Shown in pieces: positions 27,961 through 38,244 of a stretch of DNA of 64,000 bases. The DNA is taken from positions 60,104-124,103 of the forward strand of contig JAFKJK010000014.1 in NCBI GenBank assembly GCA_017306015.1, written 5' to 3'. The stretch's first letter is position 1; the number at the start of each line of letters is the position of its first letter. Source of the DNA: Propionibacteriaceae bacterium. GTDB lineage: Bacteria; Actinomycetota; Actinomycetes; Propionibacteriales; Propionibacteriaceae. The translations under genes were made by a program, and so were the position numbers. A model generated the notes under the pieces. That model did no database searches and had not been told where the DNA came from. It was given only the letters and a program-made list of their open reading frames with translations.

Positions 27961-30900
27961 TCAGCCCTCCTGCCGACGGACGAACACGACCAGTGCGCCG
28001 CCGAGGATCAGCACTAGGCCGACCAGGCCGAGACCCAGGTCCATCCCGGTGTAGGCCAGCGAGCCATCGCTCTTCTTCACAGTTGCGGACGCCTCCGCGG
28101 ACGCGCCGTCACCGCCGAGCACCGCCCGGTTCACCACGGTGCCGGAGAATCCGGACGGCACGGTCGTGACCAGGATCACGCTCACCGTCGCACCCGGGGC
28201 GATCGGGCCGGAGTAGCTGCAGGTGACCACCTGGCCCGCGGCCGAGCAGGTCCAGCCGTCGCCGATCGAACCGGAGTAGGTCAGCGCCGTCGGCAGCGTG
28301 TCGACGAAGCTCGCCCCGGCCGGGGCCTCGTTCGGCCCGGCGTTGGTGACGGCGAGTGTCCAGCTGACCGTCGACCGGGTCACGCCCTTCACCGTCTTGG
28401 CGAGGCTGAGGTCGTACAGCGGCAGGACGGTCGCCGGATCGGACGCCGAGTTGTTGCTCAGGTCGGTGTCCTCGGCCGGGCTGGATACCGTCGCGACGTT
28501 CGTCACGGCCGGATAGGCCTGCGGGCCGACGGTCACCAGCAGGGTGATCACGCTGTCCTTGCCCGTGGCGAGGCCGGCCGGCCGCTCGCAGCCGACGTCC
28601 TGGCCGCTCGCCGAGCAGGTCCAGCCGTCCCCGCTCGCCGAGACGAAGGTCAGCCCCGCCGGCAGCGAGTCGGTGACCTTCAGCGTCCCGGGGTCGTCGG
28701 TCGCACCGGAGTTCGCCACGGTGAGGACGTACGTGCCCTGCTGTCCCACCTGCAACGGCTCCGGAGTGTGGCTCTTGGTGATCGAGAGGTCCACCTTCGG
28801 CGGCACCGTCACCCGATCGGTCGAGGAGTTGTTCGTGTCGTCCGGATCAGCTGTGTCGGAGCTGACCTTCGCGATGTTCTCCACTCCCGGATAGGCCGCG
28901 GCGGTCACCGTCGTGGTCACCGTGATCGCTCCCGGTGTTCCGACCGCGACGTCCGCGTTCGCCGCGCACTCCAGCGTCGGCGCGGTGAAGGTGCACGTCC
29001 AGTCGGTGCCACCGTCGGAACTGACGTACGCCAGTGAGGACGGCAGCGTGTCGGTGACGACCGCGTTCCTCGCCACCGACGGCCCGGCGTTGGTCACCTG
29101 CAGGGTGAAGGTCAGCGGGTCTCCGACCCGGACCGTGTCCGCCGGATGACTCTTCGTGATCGACAGGTCAGCTTGATAGCCGATCAGGACGTCGTCGGTG
29201 TCCGTGTTGTTGTCCGGCACCGGATCGGTCGTCCCGCTGGAGACCTTGGCCGAGTTGGTCAGCTTCGTGACCGCCGGGTCCAGGTCGGCGGCCACCGTCG
29301 CGGTGATCGTCAACGACGGCGCGTCCTGCCTGGCCGGCAGGACGGCGTCACCGGGCAGCACGCAAGTGACGACCTGGCCGGCCGCCGTGCAGTCCCACAC
29401 CCCACTCGACCCGGCGAACGTCATGCCGGCCGGCAGGGTGTCGACGACCTTCACGTCCGGCTGCGCGTCGGACGGGCCGGCGTTGCGCACCTTCAGGGTG
29501 AAGGTGACCCTCTCACCGGCGAGGACGGGCCGGTCGTCGTTCGGATGGCTCTTGGCCAGCGTCAGGTCTGCCCGCGCCACCACGCCCACGGTCGCATCAG
29601 CGGTCTTCGACAGTCCGCCGTCGCCCGTCACGGTCGCCCGGTTGGGAATGCTCGCGCCATCGGCGACACCGCTGCCGACTCTCGCCGTGACCGTGAAGGT
29701 GGCCGTGGCGCCGGCCGCCAGCCGCGGCCTTGAGCACTGCGCCGCGGTGTCGGAACAGGTCCAGCCCGACGGCCCATCGATGCTGACAAAGGTCAACCCG
29801 GTGGCCAGCGGATCGGACACGACGACATTGGTCGCGTCCGACGGCCCGGTGCTCCCCACGACGATCGTGTAGGTCACCTCGTTGCCCGCCCACACGGTCG
29901 ACGGGGCAGCGGCCTTGGTGATCGTCAGGGCGGGCGAGACCGTGATCGCGACGTCCTTGGAGGCGGTGTTGTTGGCGGGCTGGACGTCCCTGAGCGGCCC
30001 GCTGACGCTCGCGTAGTTCCGCAGGGTGCCGGCGGCCACATTCGAGGCCACCGCAGCCCTGATCGTCAGCGCCGGAGCGTCGCCACCGGCCAGCAGCCCG
30101 GCGGCGAGCGTGCAGGTCACGGCCTGGCCGGCGGCCGAACACGACCAGTTCGTGCCGGAGAAGCTGTCATAGCTCATCCCGGCGGGCAGGGTGTCCACCA
30201 CTGTGATCGGGCTGATCGAGCCCGCCACCGGCGCCGGGGTGTCCGACTCGCCGTAGTTGTGGACGCCGAGGGTGAACGCGATCACGCCGTCCCCGGCGAC
30301 CGCCGTGCCCGGCCCGGACTTGGTGATGCCGAGGTCGGCCCGCTGGGTGGTGTTGGTGTTGTCGGTTCCCTTGTTGTTGCCGGGGTTCGGGTCGTTGGTC
30401 GTGGACGAGATCTCCGCTTCGTTGGCGATGTTCGTGCCGGCCGGCAGGCTCGCCGCCACCGTGACCTTGAAGCTGAACTGCTCGGAGGTCGGGGCGCTGC
30501 CGGTGCCGCCGGCGAGGGCGGCGTCCCGGATGCAGGTGACCTTCTGCCCGCTGGCCGAACACGACCAGTGGGTGCCGCTGGTCGAGCCGGCGACGAAGGT
30601 CAGCGAACTCGGGAGCGTGTCCACGACCTCCGGCGCCGCGGCGTCCGAAGGCCCGTAGTTCAGCACGGTGAACGTGTAGGTGCCGGTGCCCCCGGCGATC
30701 CAGTCGTCCGATCCCGTGCTGTGGACCTTGCTCAGCGCCAGGTCAGCGGACGCGGACGGGTTGATCTTGGCCGTGTGGCTGTTGTTCTCAGGGTGCGGAT
30801 CGAGGAGCGGCTCGGGACCGGCCACGACGGCGGTGTTCGGGATCTCCCCGGTGGCGCCGGTGGCCACCTTGGCGGTGACGGTGATCGTCGGCAGCGTCCC

Positions 30901-33900
30901 GTTCACCTTCGGCGCCTTGGTCGTGGTGCAGCGGATCTTGCCGGTGCCTGCCGACACCTCGCCGCAGCTCCAGTCAGTGCCGACGGCCGAGACGTAGCTG
31001 AGGCCCGGCTGCAGATCATCGGTGACGACGAACTCGCCGCTCGCCGAATCGCTGAGGCCGTTGTTCCTCACGTTCAGGGTGTAGGTCACGTTCTCGCCGG
31101 CCACGACCGGACTCGAGCTGACCGCCTTCACGATCTGGAGGTCGACCTGCCGGCTCACCGTGTCGGTGACCTCGGAGCTGTTGTTGTCGAGCTTGGGGTC
31201 ATGGGTGACGCCGGACACCGTTGCGGTGTTCTTCAGCGACGTGCTGCCGGCGGTGTCGGACGGAATCGCCGCCGTCACCGTGATCGCCGGGAAGCTGGCA
31301 CCGGACGCGAGGGTCTCGGAGGCGTCGGTCCGTGAGCAGGTGACCGCCGTGGTGGTCACCTGGCACGTCCAGCCGGTCCCGGCCGCAGCCACCGTCCCCA
31401 GCCCGGACGGGAGGGTGTCGGTCACGGTGAACGGGCCGACGGCGGTGTCACCGCCGACGCCGTTCTCGGTGGTGTTGGAGACGGTGAGCGTGTAGGTCAG
31501 CGTCCCGCCGGCGACAGCCTTGTGGTCGCTGGCCTTCACGACCTTCAGGTCCGCGGAGTCGATGCGGGTGTTGGCGGTGGCCGGGCCGGCGTTGTAGGCG
31601 CCGGTCAGGTTCCCGGTCGCTCCGGTCGCGTCCTTGGCGGTCGTGCTCACGGTGTTGGTGTGCGGGACGCCGGAACCGACGCCGGGAGCGACGGCCGCTT
31701 CAGGATTCTTCGGCGTAGCCGTGAAGGTGATCACGATGGTCTTCGTCCCGGTGGCCGGGGCAGTGCCCAGATCCGTCCACGTGAGCACCTGATTTCCGGA
31801 TGCGTCCGTGGTCGCCGCGGGCTCAACCGGCGTCCCGGCGGCTCCGGCGACCGCCACGTTGGCCGAGCCGGTGTCGTACGTCCAGTTCGGTGGCAGCGTG
31901 TCGCTCGCGCTGACGTGCTGCGCGTCGGCACCGCCGTCGTTGGTCAGCGTGATCGTCCACGCCTTGGACTGGCCGAGGTACGCCGGCCCGGGTGCGACGG
32001 TCTTCGTCGGCGTGACGTGCGGGAACCTCGGCGTGACCGTCGCCGACGTATTCGGACCGGTATAGGTCTTTCCGCCGCTCGGCAGCGACTCGTACTGCGT
32101 CACCGTCGCGGTGTTCGTCTGGGGGTCGGTGTTGTGGAGCTTGCTGCTTGCCGCCAGGGTGCCGGTGTAGGTGAAGGTGGCGGTGGCGCCCTTCGCGAGC
32201 GGCCCGGCGATCGTCCAGGAGATGGTGCCGCCGCTGCCGTCAGCAGCGGTGCCGGCGAGGACGCCCCCACTTGCGGCGAGGCTGGCCGGGTTCACGATCA
32301 CCCCGGCCGGAACTGCGTCGGTGATGGCGATCTTGTACCCGGGGGCCGCGTTGGTCGTGTTCGCGTTGGTGGCGGTCACGACATAGGTGAAGGAGTCGCC
32401 GGGGGCGGCTGCCGCAGAGGCGGTGCCGTTGACGGTCTTGGTGATCGACATCGACGGCTCGATGACCGTAACGGAGGCCGCCTTGCTCACCCCGTTGGTT
32501 CCCCACGTCGTGCTCGGGGCGGTCGGGTTCGACCCGCCGCCAGCGACATTCCAGCGGTAGTGCGCAGTGTTCGAACGGGTGTTGCCGGCCACGTTCGATG
32601 CGACGTTCATGGTCGCCGTGTACTTGATGGTGATCGTGCGACCCTGAGTGGAGGGCGCCAGATCTCCGATCACCCAGCCGAGCACGTTGGAGGCGTTCGG
32701 ACCGAGCTGGGTCCAGGGGATACCGCTGCCGCAGTCGCTGGAGTCCGCATTCACACAGGTTGTGGACGTGGTGCTGCCGAAGGTCATCTGGCTCGGGAGC
32801 GCATCCATCACCGCCGAGTTGTAGAAGGCGACGCTCGCCGGGATCGTGACGGTCACCGTGAAGTCTCCACGTTGCCCCGGTGCCAGGCTGGTCGGGCTGG
32901 CAGCCTTGTCGATCATGGCGCCGCTGACGGTGAGCCTCTGGCTCGCGCCGACGGTGAGCACCCGCTCGTAGGGGTTGTCCGCGCCGGTCGGGTCGGTCTT
33001 GCCGTCCTTCAGGGTGCTGCCGCTAAGGGTGGCCGTGTTGGTGTAGCTGTCGCCGCCGGACGGGATCGAGGTGACCGTGGCGGTGTACTTCAGAGCCAGC
33101 GAGGCGTTACCGGCGAGATCGGCGATGTTCCAGGCGATCCGGGTCCTTCCTGCCTGGCAGCCGTTGGTTCCCGTGCCGGGTGTCGTGCTGGCCGACGTGC
33201 CGGACGGCGTCTGGGTGAATGTGCCGAACGTGAGCGCGCCGGGCAGGCAGTCGACCACCCAGGTGTCGTGCAGCGGTGGGCGGACCGATCCTCCGCTCCG
33301 GTTCGGGTTCGTGGCGGTCAGCGTGTAGGTGACGACACTGCCGCCGGAGACCGTCGTGGGCGTTCCGGCCTTCGTCAGCATCGGCGACGGTGCCACGACC
33401 GTGACCGAACTGGAGGCCGTACGTGGGGTGATCGCCGTGCCACCCGTCTCCGCCGTGTCGCTGGTGAAGGTCGCGACATTGGTACGCACGGTTGCATCGA
33501 TGTTGGTCGTATCGGTCCCGATCCGGGCAGGGATCTTCACTTCGAAGAGCTGGGCGGTGTCGGTGTCGTTCACGTAGGTGCTGCCGAAGGTCAGGGTGCC
33601 GGTGGCGGTGTCGAGGCTCACCCCGGACGGCAACGCGTCGCCCGCAGGCGACGTCCCCGTGGACGAGAATCTCGCGCTTGCCGGACCCACGAAGACCACA
33701 CCGGTGGGAAGCGGGTCGATCAGCTTGCCGTTGTGGACGGTGGTGCGAGCCGGGATCGTGACGCCGACGGTGTAGGTGAGCGTCTCGCCGACCACCGCCT
33801 GGGCGGCAGTGTTGCCCGTCTCGGTGATGTCGGTCACGTTGTTCTTGGTGACCACCGCGTCGTACACCACCACGTTCGAGGTGTCGGACGCCGCCGGGAC

Positions 33901-36654
33901 GAGCTGCTGGTCGGCCGAGACGGCGGCGTCGATGTTCGACGCCGGGTAGTTGGTGACGGTGACCGGCGCCGGGCTCTCGATGTTGGTGGCGGTCGCATAG
34001 GACGCCACAGCGGCGGTGTTGGTGAAGACGGTGGAGACGCTGACAACCGCCGGGACGGTCATCGCGTAGGTCACGGTGCCGTACGCTCCGGGCGCGACGG
34101 TCCAGGTGGACGGCAGCTGCCAGCGGACGATGCTGGACGTCGTGTCGCCGTTGGCCAGGACCGGCCGCCCGGAAGTGGTCGGGTCGTAGCACGCGCCGGA
34201 GTCACTGATGGCGCTGATCGCAGCGCAGGTGATTCCGGCCGGGAGGACGTCCCAGACGTCGACGGCGGAGACGTTGCGTCCATTGATCGCGCCGGTCTGC
34301 GACTCGTTGCGCACATCGACCCGGAACACCACCTTGTCGCCGCCGCGGACGGTCTCGCCGTCGACATTGGTGGGATTGCCGGTGGCGTTGTGGTTCGTGG
34401 TGGCGCCGGTGATCACGTCGGTGATGCTGGCGATGCCCTTGATCAGCTTGACGGTCGGCTGGGGTGCCAGCTCCACGTCCGCCTCGTCCCGCAGCGACTG
34501 CGCCTGGTTGGCGGTGTTGAGCCAGCGGAACTTGGCGAGATTCGCCCGGGCGAGCGACGTCGGGTTCGTCGAGGTGGCGGGCGCCGTCGTGGCGACGGTG
34601 GCGCTGACGACGACCTGGAAGAGCCGGCCCTTCCCGACGATGAGCGGGTCGCCGGCACCCAGCTTCCAGGTCAGGACGCCGCCGGCATCGGCCGGGGTGC
34701 CGACGCTGTTCACCAGGTCGGCGCCCTCGATCACGTGGTACGACTCGTAGGCGAAGTTGCTCGGCAGGAAGTCGGTGAGCTGAGCCGACTTGGTGTTCAC
34801 GCCCGCGGGGAACTGGACGCTGAGGAGGAAGCAGACCCGGTCGCCGAGGTTGTACGCGGCTCCGCCTGGAGTCGCCTTGTAGGCGGAGGCGTCCAGCGAG
34901 CACGTCATCGGGGTGGCGTTCGCCTGCCTGAGCTTGCTGATCGTCGGGCTCTCGGCGTTGATCGTGGCCGAGGAGTTGTCGTTCACGGTCAGCGTGCCGT
35001 CCGGTTCCGGGGCGTCCACGTCGCTGCGGACGGTGGTGGTGCCGGTGATCGAGGCGTTGTTGGTGAAGCTGTCGTCGGCGCTGGTCGGGTTGGTGTCGGT
35101 GCCGGCGCCGTACCAGTTCCGCATCATCGCCTTGTAGACGATGGTCAGGGTCGAGTTGTGCTCCAGGGCGGCGGCGTTCGGGACGATGGTCAGGGTGTAG
35201 CCGCCGTCGTCGTTGCGCGCGACCTTCGTGATCGTCGCATTCGACGGCTCTGCCGCCTTGGTCGGATCGCAGCCGGTGATCGCGTGGTAGTCCGGGTCGG
35301 ACGTCCCCAGGGGGCACAGGCCGTTCGGCATCACGTCGGTGATCACCAGCTTGTCGGCGTCGGCGTACTCACCGGTGTTGACGGTCAGCGTGTAGGTCGC
35401 CTGCTGGCCCTGGGTGAAGACGGCGGGACTGACCGACTTCTGCATGCTCAGGTCTTCGGCCGTCACCGTGTGCGAACTGCTGGCCAGGACCGTCTGCGAC
35501 TGGAACACCCCGGTCACGTCGACGTGGTTGGTCAGCGCCTGCTCGGTGGTCGTCTCGCGGGTGGAGGGGCCGTTGTTGTTGTGCAGGTTGGCGGCCTGGC
35601 CACCTGACGTCGCGGACGGACGGGTGCCGGTCCAGGTGTCGGTGTTCGCGCGCTGCGGGATGGCCGCCGCGTAGGTGAGCGTCCGGGAGCCGCCCGCGGC
35701 GAGGGTGCCGATGTCCCAGACGACCTTGGTGTAGACGCCCGCCGGGTGGCCGGCCGGGTTCGACACGGTGTCCACCGAGAGCGGCGCGTGGCAGTTGCCT
35801 CCGGTGACCGGGGCAACGGTGTTGTTCGCGCCGGCGTACTCGGGGCCGCCGGTGATCGTGGTGCCGCCGCAGCCGAGGAACTCCAGTCCTGCCGGGATGT
35901 AGTCGCTGACCTGCAGGCTCTGGGTCTGATCCACGCTGTTGTTGGTGACCTTGAGCGTGTAGACGGTCTGGTGGTCGCCCAGTCCGCGCAGCAGTTCGGC
36001 CTCGGGGGACGGTTCGGCCTTGGTGACCTTGATGGCTGTCACCATCGTCGACGCTGCTGCGGTGGCGGAGGTCACCGCCGGGTCCGAGACGGGTGCACCG
36101 GTCGTGGCGTTGAAGTCGGGGACGAGGCGAGGGTTGGTGGAGACGTAGGCCGCCGCGGCGTTGGCGACAGTGGAGCCGATGGGGAAGGCGGTGGCGCTGA
36201 CGGTGGTCTGGTAGCTGAGGGTGGCACTCGATCCGGGCGTCAGGTCGGAGACATTCGACCAGATCAGGACCTGGTGGGTCTTCTTCGGGGTCGTGGTCGC
36301 GTCGTCGACGATGGTGATGATCTGCGGCTCGCCGAACATGGCCGGACTGGTCGAATTCGGCTGGTAGGCGACACCCTGCGGCAGGGTGTCGGTGAAGCTC
36401 AGGTTGTACTGCTCGGTTCCGTCGGGCGGGTTGCTCGCGGTGAGCCGCCAGTCAGCCGTCCCACCCAGCAGCACCGAGCCGCCGGAGCTCTTGGCGAGGG
36501 TGATCGGAGCGGGATCGGCGGCGCGGGCCTGCGGGGGTTGAACCACCACCAGCCCGACCAGTGCGAGCACGAGCGAGGTCGCGAGGACCACCGCCGATCG
36601 GGCCACCCGCCCGACTCGAAAACGAGCATGCGGCAGCCGTGCACGAATCTCCAC
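27961..36654 (-). CDS. Giant DUF11-repeat cell-surface protein with LAxTG sorting signal
   Basis: A 2897-residue secreted protein. The N-terminus has a basic region and signal helix (about 17-46, SAVVLATSLVLALVGLVVV...ARA). Then come about 19 copies of the DUF11 (conserved repeat) domain; units begin with motifs such as LSITKSHP or VTPTKTV, then FTLQVTNAGPS, VVDTLPAGMTFV and NTATV-type ends, about 120 residues each. It ends LAYTG (2866-2870), a membrane helix and RRQEG, which fits the LAxTG sorting signal used by actinobacterial sortase E. It is Thr/Ser/Ala/Val-rich and probably forms a long fibre on the cell wall. GTG 36654 follows GGGGGAG. Role, such as adhesion, is inference. Confidence 0.95.
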   Translation of the reverse strand: MEIRARLPHARFRVGRVARSAVVLATSLVLALVGLVVVQPPQARAADPAPITLAKSSGGSVLLGGTADWRLTASNPPDGTEQYNLSFTDTLPQGVAYQPNSTSPAMFGEPQIITIVDDATTTPKKTHQVLIWSNVSDLTPGSSATLSYQTTVSATAFPIGSTVANAAAAYVSTNPRLVPDFNATTGAPVSDPAVTSATAAASTMVTAIKVTKAEPSPEAELLRGLGDHQTVYTLKVTNNSVDQTQSLQVSDYIPAGLEFLGCGGTTITGGPEYAGANNTVAPVTGGNCHAPLSVDTVSNPAGHPAGVYTKVVWDIGTLAAGGSRTLTYAAAIPQRANTDTWTGTRPSATSGGQAANLHNNNGPSTRETTTEQALTNHVDVTGVFQSQTVLASSSHTVTAEDLSMQKSVSPAVFTQGQQATYTLTVNTGEYADADKLVITDVMPNGLCPLGTSDPDYHAITGCDPTKAAEPSNATITKVARNDDGGYTLTIVPNAAALEHNSTLTIVYKAMMRNWYGAGTDTNPTSADDSFTNNASITGTTTVRSDVDAPEPDGTLTVNDNSSATINAESPTISKLRQANATPMTCSLDASAYKATPGGAAYNLGDRVCFLLSVQFPAGVNTKSAQLTDFLPSNFAYESYHVIEGADLVNSVGTPADAGGVLTWKLGAGDPLIVGKGRLFQVVVSATVATTAPATSTNPTSLARANLAKFRWLNTANQAQSLRDEADVELAPQPTVKLIKGIASITDVITGATTNHNATGNPTNVDGETVRGGDKVVFRVDVRNESQTGAINGRNVSAVDVWDVLPAGITCAAISAISDSGACYDPTTSGRPVLANGDTTSSIVRWQLPSTWTVAPGAYGTVTYAMTVPAVVSVSTVFTNTAAVASYATATNIESPAPVTVTNYPASNIDAAVSADQQLVPAASDTSNVVVYDAVVTKNNVTDITETGNTAAQAVVGETLTYTVGVTIPARTTVHNGKLIDPLPTGVVFVGPASARFSSTGTSPAGDALPSGVSLDTATGTLTFGSTYVNDTDTAQLFEVKIPARIGTDTTNIDATVRTNVATFTSDTAETGGTAITPRTASSSVTVVAPSPMLTKAGTPTTVSGGSVVTYTLTATNPNRSGGSVRPPLHDTWVVDCLPGALTFGTFTQTPSGTSASTTPGTGTNGCQAGRTRIAWNIADLAGNASLALKYTATVTSIPSGGDSYTNTATLSGSTLKDGKTDPTGADNPYERVLTVGASQRLTVSGAMIDKAASPTSLAPGQRGDFTVTVTIPASVAFYNSAVMDALPSQMTFGSTTSTTCVNADSSDCGSGIPWTQLGPNASNVLGWVIGDLAPSTQGRTITIKYTATMNVASNVAGNTRSNTAHYRWNVAGGGSNPTAPSTTWGTNGVSKAASVTVIEPSMSITKTVNGTASAAAAPGDSFTYVVTATNANTTNAAPGYKIAITDAVPAGVIVNPASLAASGGVLAGTAADGSGGTISWTIAGPLAKGATATFTYTGTLAASSKLHNTDPQTNTATVTQYESLPSGGKTYTGPNTSATVTPRFPHVTPTKTVAPGPAYLGQSKAWTITLTNDGGADAQHVSASDTLPPNWTYDTGSANVAVAGAAGTPVEPAATTDASGNQVLTWTDLGTAPATGTKTIVITFTATPKNPEAAVAPGVGSGVPHTNTVSTTAKDATGATGNLTGAYNAGPATANTRIDSADLKVVKASDHKAVAGGTLTYTLTVSNTTENGVGGDTAVGPFTVTDTLPSGLGTVAAAGTGWTCQVTTTAVTCSRTDASETLASGASFPAITVTAAIPSDTAGSTSLKNTATVSGVTHDPKLDNNSSEVTDTVSRQVDLQIVKAVSSSPVVAGENVTYTLNVRNNGLSDSASGEFVVTDDLQPGLSYVSAVGTDWSCGEVSAGTGKIRCTTTKAPKVNGTLPTITVTAKVATGATGEIPNTAVVAGPEPLLDPHPENNSHTAKINPSASADLALSKVHSTGSDDWIAGGTGTYTFTVLNYGPSDAAAPEVVDTLPSSLTFVAGSTSGTHWSCSASGQKVTCIRDAALAGGTGSAPTSEQFSFKVTVAASLPAGTNIANEAEISSTTNDPNPGNNKGTDNTNTTQRADLGITKSGPGTAVAGDGVIAFTLGVHNYGESDTPAPVAGSISPITVVDTLPAGMSYDSFSGTNWSCSAAGQAVTCTLAAGLLAGGDAPALTIRAAVASNVAAGTLRNYASVSGPLRDVQPANNTASKDVAITVSPALTITKAAAPSTVWAGNEVTYTIVVGSTGPSDATNVVVSDPLATGLTFVSIDGPSGWTCSDTAAQCSRPRLAAGATATFTVTARVGSGVADGASIPNRATVTGDGGLSKTADATVGVVARADLTLAKSHPNDDRPVLAGERVTFTLKVRNAGPSDAQPDVKVVDTLPAGMTFAGSSGVWDCTAAGQVVTCVLPGDAVLPARQDAPSLTITATVAADLDPAVTKLTNSAKVSSGTTDPVPDNNTDTDDVLIGYQADLSITKSHPADTVRVGDPLTFTLQVTNAGPSVARNAVVTDTLPSSLAYVSSDGGTDWTCTFTAPTLECAANADVAVGTPGAITVTTTVTAAAYPGVENIAKVSSDTADPDDTNNSSTDRVTVPPKVDLSITKSHTPEPLQVGQQGTYVLTVANSGATDDPGTLKVTDSLPAGLTFVSASGDGWTCSASGQDVGCERPAGLATGKDSVITLLVTVGPQAYPAVTNVATVSSPAEDTDLSNNSASDPATVLPLYDLSLAKTVKGVTRSTVSWTLAVTNAGPNEAPAGASFVDTLPTALTYSGSIGDGWTCSAAGQVVTCSYSGPIAPGATVSVILVTTVPSGFSGTVVNRAVLGGDGASAEASATVKKSDGSLAYTGMDLGLGLVGLVLILGGALVVFVRRQEG

Positions 36655-36810
36655 TACATCTCCCCCTGGCCCGAAGGACCAAAATACCTAGCCAGGGGCA
36701 AGCATAACTGGCGCAGAGGTGGGTAGTCGAAGTCCACTGCGGGCCCCGGGGCGAGCTCCAGCCCTCCCCGGCGACCCGGCTCGTGACCGATCGGGTGGTA
36801 TAACCGGTGG

Positions 36811-38175
36811 GTGCCCAGGTTCCTGTCCTCGCGCCCGGACTCGCGGCTGATCCCGCTTCCCTGGGAGGTGCCGCTGGCCGAGTGGCCGGAGGAGAACCTG
36901 GTTGCGCTGCCGCGAGGCATCTCCCGGCACGTCGTCCGGTTCATCCGGGTGGGCAATTCCGTGTACGCGGCCAAGGAGGTCCTCGAGCACCTGGCCCTGC
37001 ACGAGTACCGGATGCTCACCGACCTCCACCGCGCCGGGACGCCGTCGGTCGAGCCACTGGCCGTCGTCAGCGGGAGGGTCGGCGAGGACGGCGTCCCGCT
37101 CGATCCGGTGCTGGTCACCCGGCACCTGGCGTTCTCGCTCCCCTACCGGGCCCTGTTCACCCAGGGGGTGCGCCCGGAGACCGTCAGCCGGCTGCTGGAC
37201 GCCCTCGTCCTGCTGCTGGCCCGGTTGCACCTGGTCGGTTTCCTGTGGGGAGACGTGTCGCTGTCGAACGTCCTGTTCCGCCGGGACGCGGGCGAGTTCG
37301 CCGCCTATCTCGTGGACGCCGAGACCGGCGAACTCCACGAGACCCTGACCAGGGGCCAGCGCGAGCACGACCTCCAGATCGCCACCACCAACCTCTACGG
37401 GGAGTTCAGCGATCTCGAAGCTGGCCAGTTGCTGGACGCGTCCCTGGATCCGCAGCGGCTCACCGAGTCGATCATCGCCCGCTACCGCGAGCTGTGGTCC
37501 GAGCTCACGGAGGCCGAGGAGTTCGCCGGCACCGAGATGTCCCGGATCGAGAAGCGCGTCCGGCGGCTCAACGCACTCGGCTTCGACGTGGCCGAACTGG
37601 CCATCGACACCCTTGAGGGCGGCTCCCGGATCCGCATCCAGCCCAAGGTCGTGGACGCCGGCCACCACGCCCGCCGGCTGCTGCGGCTGACCGGCCTGGA
37701 CACCGAGGAGAACCAGGCCCGCCGGCTCCTGAACGACCTGGACACGTTCCGCGCCCGCACCAACCAGACCGAGACCGACGAGGCGGTCGTCGCCCACCAG
37801 TGGCTGACCCAGAGCTTCCAGCCGGTCGTCGACGCCGTCCCGGCCGAGCTGCGCGGCAAGCGCGAAGGTGCCCAGCTCTACCACGAGCTGCTCGACTACC
37901 GCTGGTACGCCTCCCAGCGCGAGAACCGCGAAGTGCCGATGCTGGAAGCCGTCCACGGCTACATCGCCGACGTCCTGCGTGGGCTGCCGGACGAGGTCAT
38001 CGCCGAGGCCGGGCAGGCAGAGGAACGCCAGCTCGCCAACCCGTACGACCCGTCCCAGGGTTACGTGGACGATGACGAGGAGCCGCTGCCACCCGATCCA
38101 TGGGAGACCGGCGAGCAGGAGCTGGTCCGGCCGGGCTTCCTGGACATCGACGCGCTGCGGGCGCGGAAGGGCTGA
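36811..38175 (+). CDS. DUF4032 protein with kinase-like N-terminus
   Basis: A 454-residue protein matching the actinobacterial DUF4032 family. The N-terminal part resembles lipopolysaccharide-kinase/protein-kinase folds: AAKEVLEHLALHEYRML, then LARLHLVGFLWGDVSLSNVLF (an HRD-like loop with D and N) and YLVDAETGEL (a DFG-like position). The C-terminal half (about 200-400) is the helical DUF4032 domain and the tail is acidic/proline-rich. Whether it phosphorylates anything is unknown. GTG 36811 is the likely start. The next gene lies past an operator-like repeat. Confidence 0.88.
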   Translation: MPRFLSSRPDSRLIPLPWEVPLAEWPEENLVALPRGISRHVVRFIRVGNSVYAAKEVLEHLALHEYRMLTDLHRAGTPSVEPLAVVSGRVGEDGVPLDPVLVTRHLAFSLPYRALFTQGVRPETVSRLLDALVLLLARLHLVGFLWGDVSLSNVLFRRDAGEFAAYLVDAETGELHETLTRGQREHDLQIATTNLYGEFSDLEAGQLLDASLDPQRLTESIIARYRELWSELTEAEEFAGTEMSRIEKRVRRLNALGFDVAELAIDTLEGGSRIRIQPKVVDAGHHARRLLRLTGLDTEENQARRLLNDLDTFRARTNQTETDEAVVAHQWLTQSFQPVVDAVPAELRGKREGAQLYHELLDYRWYASQRENREVPMLEAVHGYIADVLRGLPDEVIAEAGQAEERQLANPYDPSQGYVDDDEEPLPPDPWETGEQELVRPGFLDIDALRARKG

Positions 38176-38189
38176 GACCGGACGCCGAG

Positions 38190-38219
38190 TTCTGTAGCAG
38201 GTTCTGCATTGCTACAGAA
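38190..38219. promoter_or_regulatory. 30-bp inverted repeat, likely operator of the YtrA-type regulator
   Basis: TTCTGTAGCA and its exact complement TGCTACAGAA flank a 10-bp spacer. A third TGTAGCA lies at 38230-38236, just before the GTG of the membrane gene. The placement fits autorepression of the 38245-39506 operon by its GntR protein. Confidence 0.6.
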
Positions 38220-38244
38220 TCTGGAGCTATGTAGCATAGGAAGC

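Noticed and set aside
31522..35607. 1361-codon open frame on the plus strand opposite the DUF11 gene
   Set aside because: A shadow of the highly biased codon use of the DUF11 gene; its translation is Gly/Arg/Val-rich with no domain, and the minus-strand frame has repeats, signal peptide and sorting signal.
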